From Cutaneotrichosporon cavernicola (Eukaryota > Basidiomycota > Tremellomycetes > Trichosporonales > Trichosporonaceae), in the NCBI RefSeq assembly GCF_030864355.1, contig NC_083397.1, positions 62,001 to 126,000 of the forward strand: 64,000 bases of DNA. The letters run 5' to 3'. The notes beneath the pieces are model-generated. The model was not told the DNA's origin. It saw nothing but the letters and a program-made list of their open reading frames with translations, and ran no database searches. Position numbers and translations under genes: made by a program. Position 1 is the stretch's first letter, and every line of letters starts with the position of its first letter. Shown piece after piece: positions 62,071 through 64,000 of the stretch.

Positions 62071-63013
62071 GTATCAACTTGGAATGTTGACTGACTTTTC
62101 AAGGTGGTACATAAATCACATAATTGCTTGCAACAAGCGTCAATACCTGCTTGCTAGGTGATTATGCCCGATCCAGCAACGGTCAGTTTGTTTCCAAGGC
62201 CAAGAACATGTCACGCGATGTGGTCCAACCTGTGATATCGTCAGGCGGCTTGTTCAGAAAGCTCAAGAGTAGGCCAAGCCTGTCCACTTGACACAATGCA
62301 CGTGCATCTTGAATGGGTAGCTCAGGGTGACGTTTCAGGTACAATTGCCAAACATTGCGAGCCGAGGGATCAAGCGATTGAGGGACTGAGGGGTGAAAAG
62401 AAGCGGAGACAGTTTTCTGGGTCAAAATATCCCTGCGTCACTCTGTTCAATGTTTTGTGCATCCCCAGGTGTCCCCATCGACCAGTCAAACGCGTAGAGC
62501 AATGCATGAAGACGTAAAGTAAATCAACTGTCTGTGCGTGGATGTACAAGGCGTTGCCGAGTGACGTATGCTGTGCAATAGGGCCAAAACCCTAGGCACG
62601 ACGCCATGCGATAGGATCGAATCTTGGCTGAGGTGAGCCAGTCACCGCCATCCATCAGCCACCATCGTCCAGCCAAACAGCGTCGACTCGAGGTTGTTTG
62701 CTCGCATCTACGTTCCATCTGTCCAACTCTTTCCCACTCTGCCCACTTAACATATCCCACCCCAACCCCAACCCTAGCCCCAATCCTTCTGACGACACGC
62801 ACAAGGCCGACGACTGAACCAACGCCCATCCCAAAGGCAACATTTACGTCAACAGCCCATGTCAACCTATGAACCAGCCTGCGTGCTGTGTTCCATAACC
62901 TACGTCGCCCGATTATACACCTGCTCAGGACGATGGTCTCCTTTTCCACCCACTTCCCACCTCCTCGCGAGACAAACCCAGATCGCGTGTGACACCTCCA
63001 CGAACGACCGCAG
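62071..63013. other. 0.94-kb intergenic region
   Basis: An 80-residue frame on the minus strand (62183-62425) reads protein-like (NVWQLYLKRHPELPIQDARA), but it begins at TTG and I could not find a first exon. It may be the last exon of a short gene. Near 62755-62790 there is a CCCCAACCCCAACCCTAGCCCC tract. The rest appears non-coding. Confidence 0.35.
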
Positions 63014-64000
63014 ATGGGTGGCGAAAGGCCCCCCGCCGACGGCGCTTCACCGCATCCCCCAACGCTGCGCGTCTTCCCCTCCCTGCCGTCCTCGGGTTCA
63101 TCCAGCCGCGCCGACAATGAGAAGAATGATACTACCGCAGAGTCCCACAATAAGAGCAAGGGCAAGAGCAAGAGTAAGGGCAACGACACGGATGCGCCTG
63201 CCAACGATGACTCGGAATGGTCGTCGATCTTTGGCGGACTCAGCTCTGCCATCGACGATGCTGCAATGAACATATCGTCACCCCCACCTCCTTCTGCATC
63301 CTCTGATGGACCGTCAACAGGGTTTCTCGCTCTGCCTGAATACGTCCACCAGAAGCGTAAGCGCACACGCTCGCACAAACGCTCGCTCTCCGTCGGCGCC
63401 GAGCCCAACTTCTTTGGCTCGCCTGGAAGCCTCCTCCCCCTCCGTCTCGACCCTGCAGAGGAACCGCTGCACGGCCAGCACATCCCCATGCGCGCAATCA
63501 GCGGCTTTCATCCACACCTTTACACCCTGCGTCTGAGCTCAAGCCGCTCTGCCAAGGAGCCATCCCCACAGCATCCAGGTGGACTCCTTGCGTCGCCCAT
63601 CCACCTTGGCAAAGTAACCGAGCGCCCACCATCGCCACTCGAGCTGGCGTCTGAGCCGAAAACAGCTCCTCACAGTGAGCCAGGCCCAACGTCATCGCGT
63701 GCCATCGAGTTCCCTGGCGCCGACAGCCCGCCGTCGCCCGACAATCCCGACAATCACTTGGCATCTTCACCCTCCGACTCGCCTGGAAGCTGGCTCCGCT
63801 CACCCACGACAAATCGTACACGCTTCCGAAGCGACGGCTCGGACGTCGACGCAATCATGTTCACGCCCCGACAGCTCGACTTTGAGGGCGATGACGGGCC
63901 CCTCGTCACCGGCCGCCGTCTGCAATGGAACCCGTTTGACATCGGCGACAGCGATCGGCCGTCCACAAGCTCCCTGCCTGGTGCACTCCAGGGCGGCTTC
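63014..64000 (+). CDS. hypothetical Ser/Pro-rich protein, partial at right edge
   Basis: The frame from ATG at 63014 (MGGERPPADGASPHPP) stays open for 329 codons to the window edge, with no stop and no need for a splice. Visible parts are a Lys/Ser run (NKSKGKSKSKGN), DDSEWSSIFGGLSSAIDDA, a basic cluster EYVHQKRKRTRSHKRSLS that could be a nuclear localisation signal, and many SP/TP sites. A better-ordered stretch MFTPRQLDFEGDDGPLV lies near 285. This looks like the disordered N-terminal half of a regulatory protein, but the part that would identify it lies beyond 64000. Confidence 0.68.
   Translation, partial: MGGERPPADGASPHPPTLRVFPSLPSSGSSSRADNEKNDTTAESHNKSKGKSKSKGNDTDAPANDDSEWSSIFGGLSSAIDDAAMNISSPPPPSASSDGPSTGFLALPEYVHQKRKRTRSHKRSLSVGAEPNFFGSPGSLLPLRLDPAEEPLHGQHIPMRAISGFHPHLYTLRLSSSRSAKEPSPQHPGGLLASPIHLGKVTERPPSPLELASEPKTAPHSEPGPTSSRAIEFPGADSPPSPDNPDNHLASSPSDSPGSWLRSPTTNRTRFRSDGSDVDAIMFTPRQLDFEGDDGPLVTGRRLQWNPFDIGDSDRPSTSSLPGALQGGF

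Noticed and set aside
62183..62425. 80-residue minus-strand frame
   Set aside because: Protein-like, but it starts at TTG with no detectable upstream exon, so it is only mentioned in the intergenic note.

Overview
The window looks like a chromosomal segment of a basidiomycete yeast, most likely Tremellomycetes, order Trichosporonales (Trichosporon/Cutaneotrichosporon/Vanrija type). That placement is inferred, not searched. It rests on GC-rich coding DNA, intron-dense genes with very short GT-AG introns (mostly 29-60 nt) carrying CTAAC/CTGAC-like branch sites a few bases before the AG, intron-containing tRNA genes, and a family of F-box-like proteins of the kind expanded in that order. There are no operons, Shine-Dalgarno sites, prophages or CRISPR arrays. 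I rebuilt most genes by joining exons by hand. Where the joins keep frame and restore family motifs I treat the model as good, but none is supported by transcripts.

Layout. 1-2.3 kb: gene-poor DNA and a tRNA-Met. 2.3-16.1 kb: a metabolic block with an acyl-CoA synthetase, an NmrA-like reductase, a flavin monooxygenase, a Dal5-type MFS permease, a bicupin oxalate decarboxylase and a cystathionine gamma-synthase-like PLP enzyme. 16.2-26.2 kb: a DUF3669-like protein, a monocarboxylate-type MFS carrier, a small methyltransferase with a 19-bp tandem repeat in its upstream region, an unknown low-complexity protein, a decayed F-box-like gene and a second Dal5-type permease. 26.2-29 kb: repeat-rich and gene-poor. 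29.4-41.9 kb: an unknown basic protein, a secreted CAP-domain protein with a GPI-like tail, a NUDIX hydrolase, an mpaB-like ER oxygenase, an F-box-like protein, an M20 amidohydrolase and an isochorismatase-like hydrolase. 42.8-48 kb: a single-pass membrane glycoprotein, tRNA-Asp, a small protein and a third F-box-like locus. 48-54.2 kb: a decayed MFS gene, then a catabolic group of peroxisomal (SKL) enoyl-CoA hydratase, type II dehydroquinase, 3-dehydroshikimate dehydratase and a cytochrome b5-acyl-CoA dehydrogenase fusion. 54.8-62.1 kb: five tRNA or tRNA-like genes among small genes (CYTH-like, LURP-one-like, two unknowns). The right edge cuts a Ser/Pro-rich unknown.

How the genes work together. 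The clearest functional link is the divergently transcribed pair at 50.4-52.5 kb. Dehydroquinase and dehydroshikimate dehydratase together convert 3-dehydroquinate to protocatechuate, the central steps of fungal quinate use. They share a 394-bp intergenic region with three TCCGGA palindromes. The flanking hydratase and b5-dehydrogenase suggest a wider acid or acyl-CoA catabolic neighbourhood, but no quinate dehydrogenase, quinate permease or regulator is present. I found no convincing undescribed system. The best leads are this catabolic group, the F-box-like family with decayed copies, and several compact repeats and hairpins.
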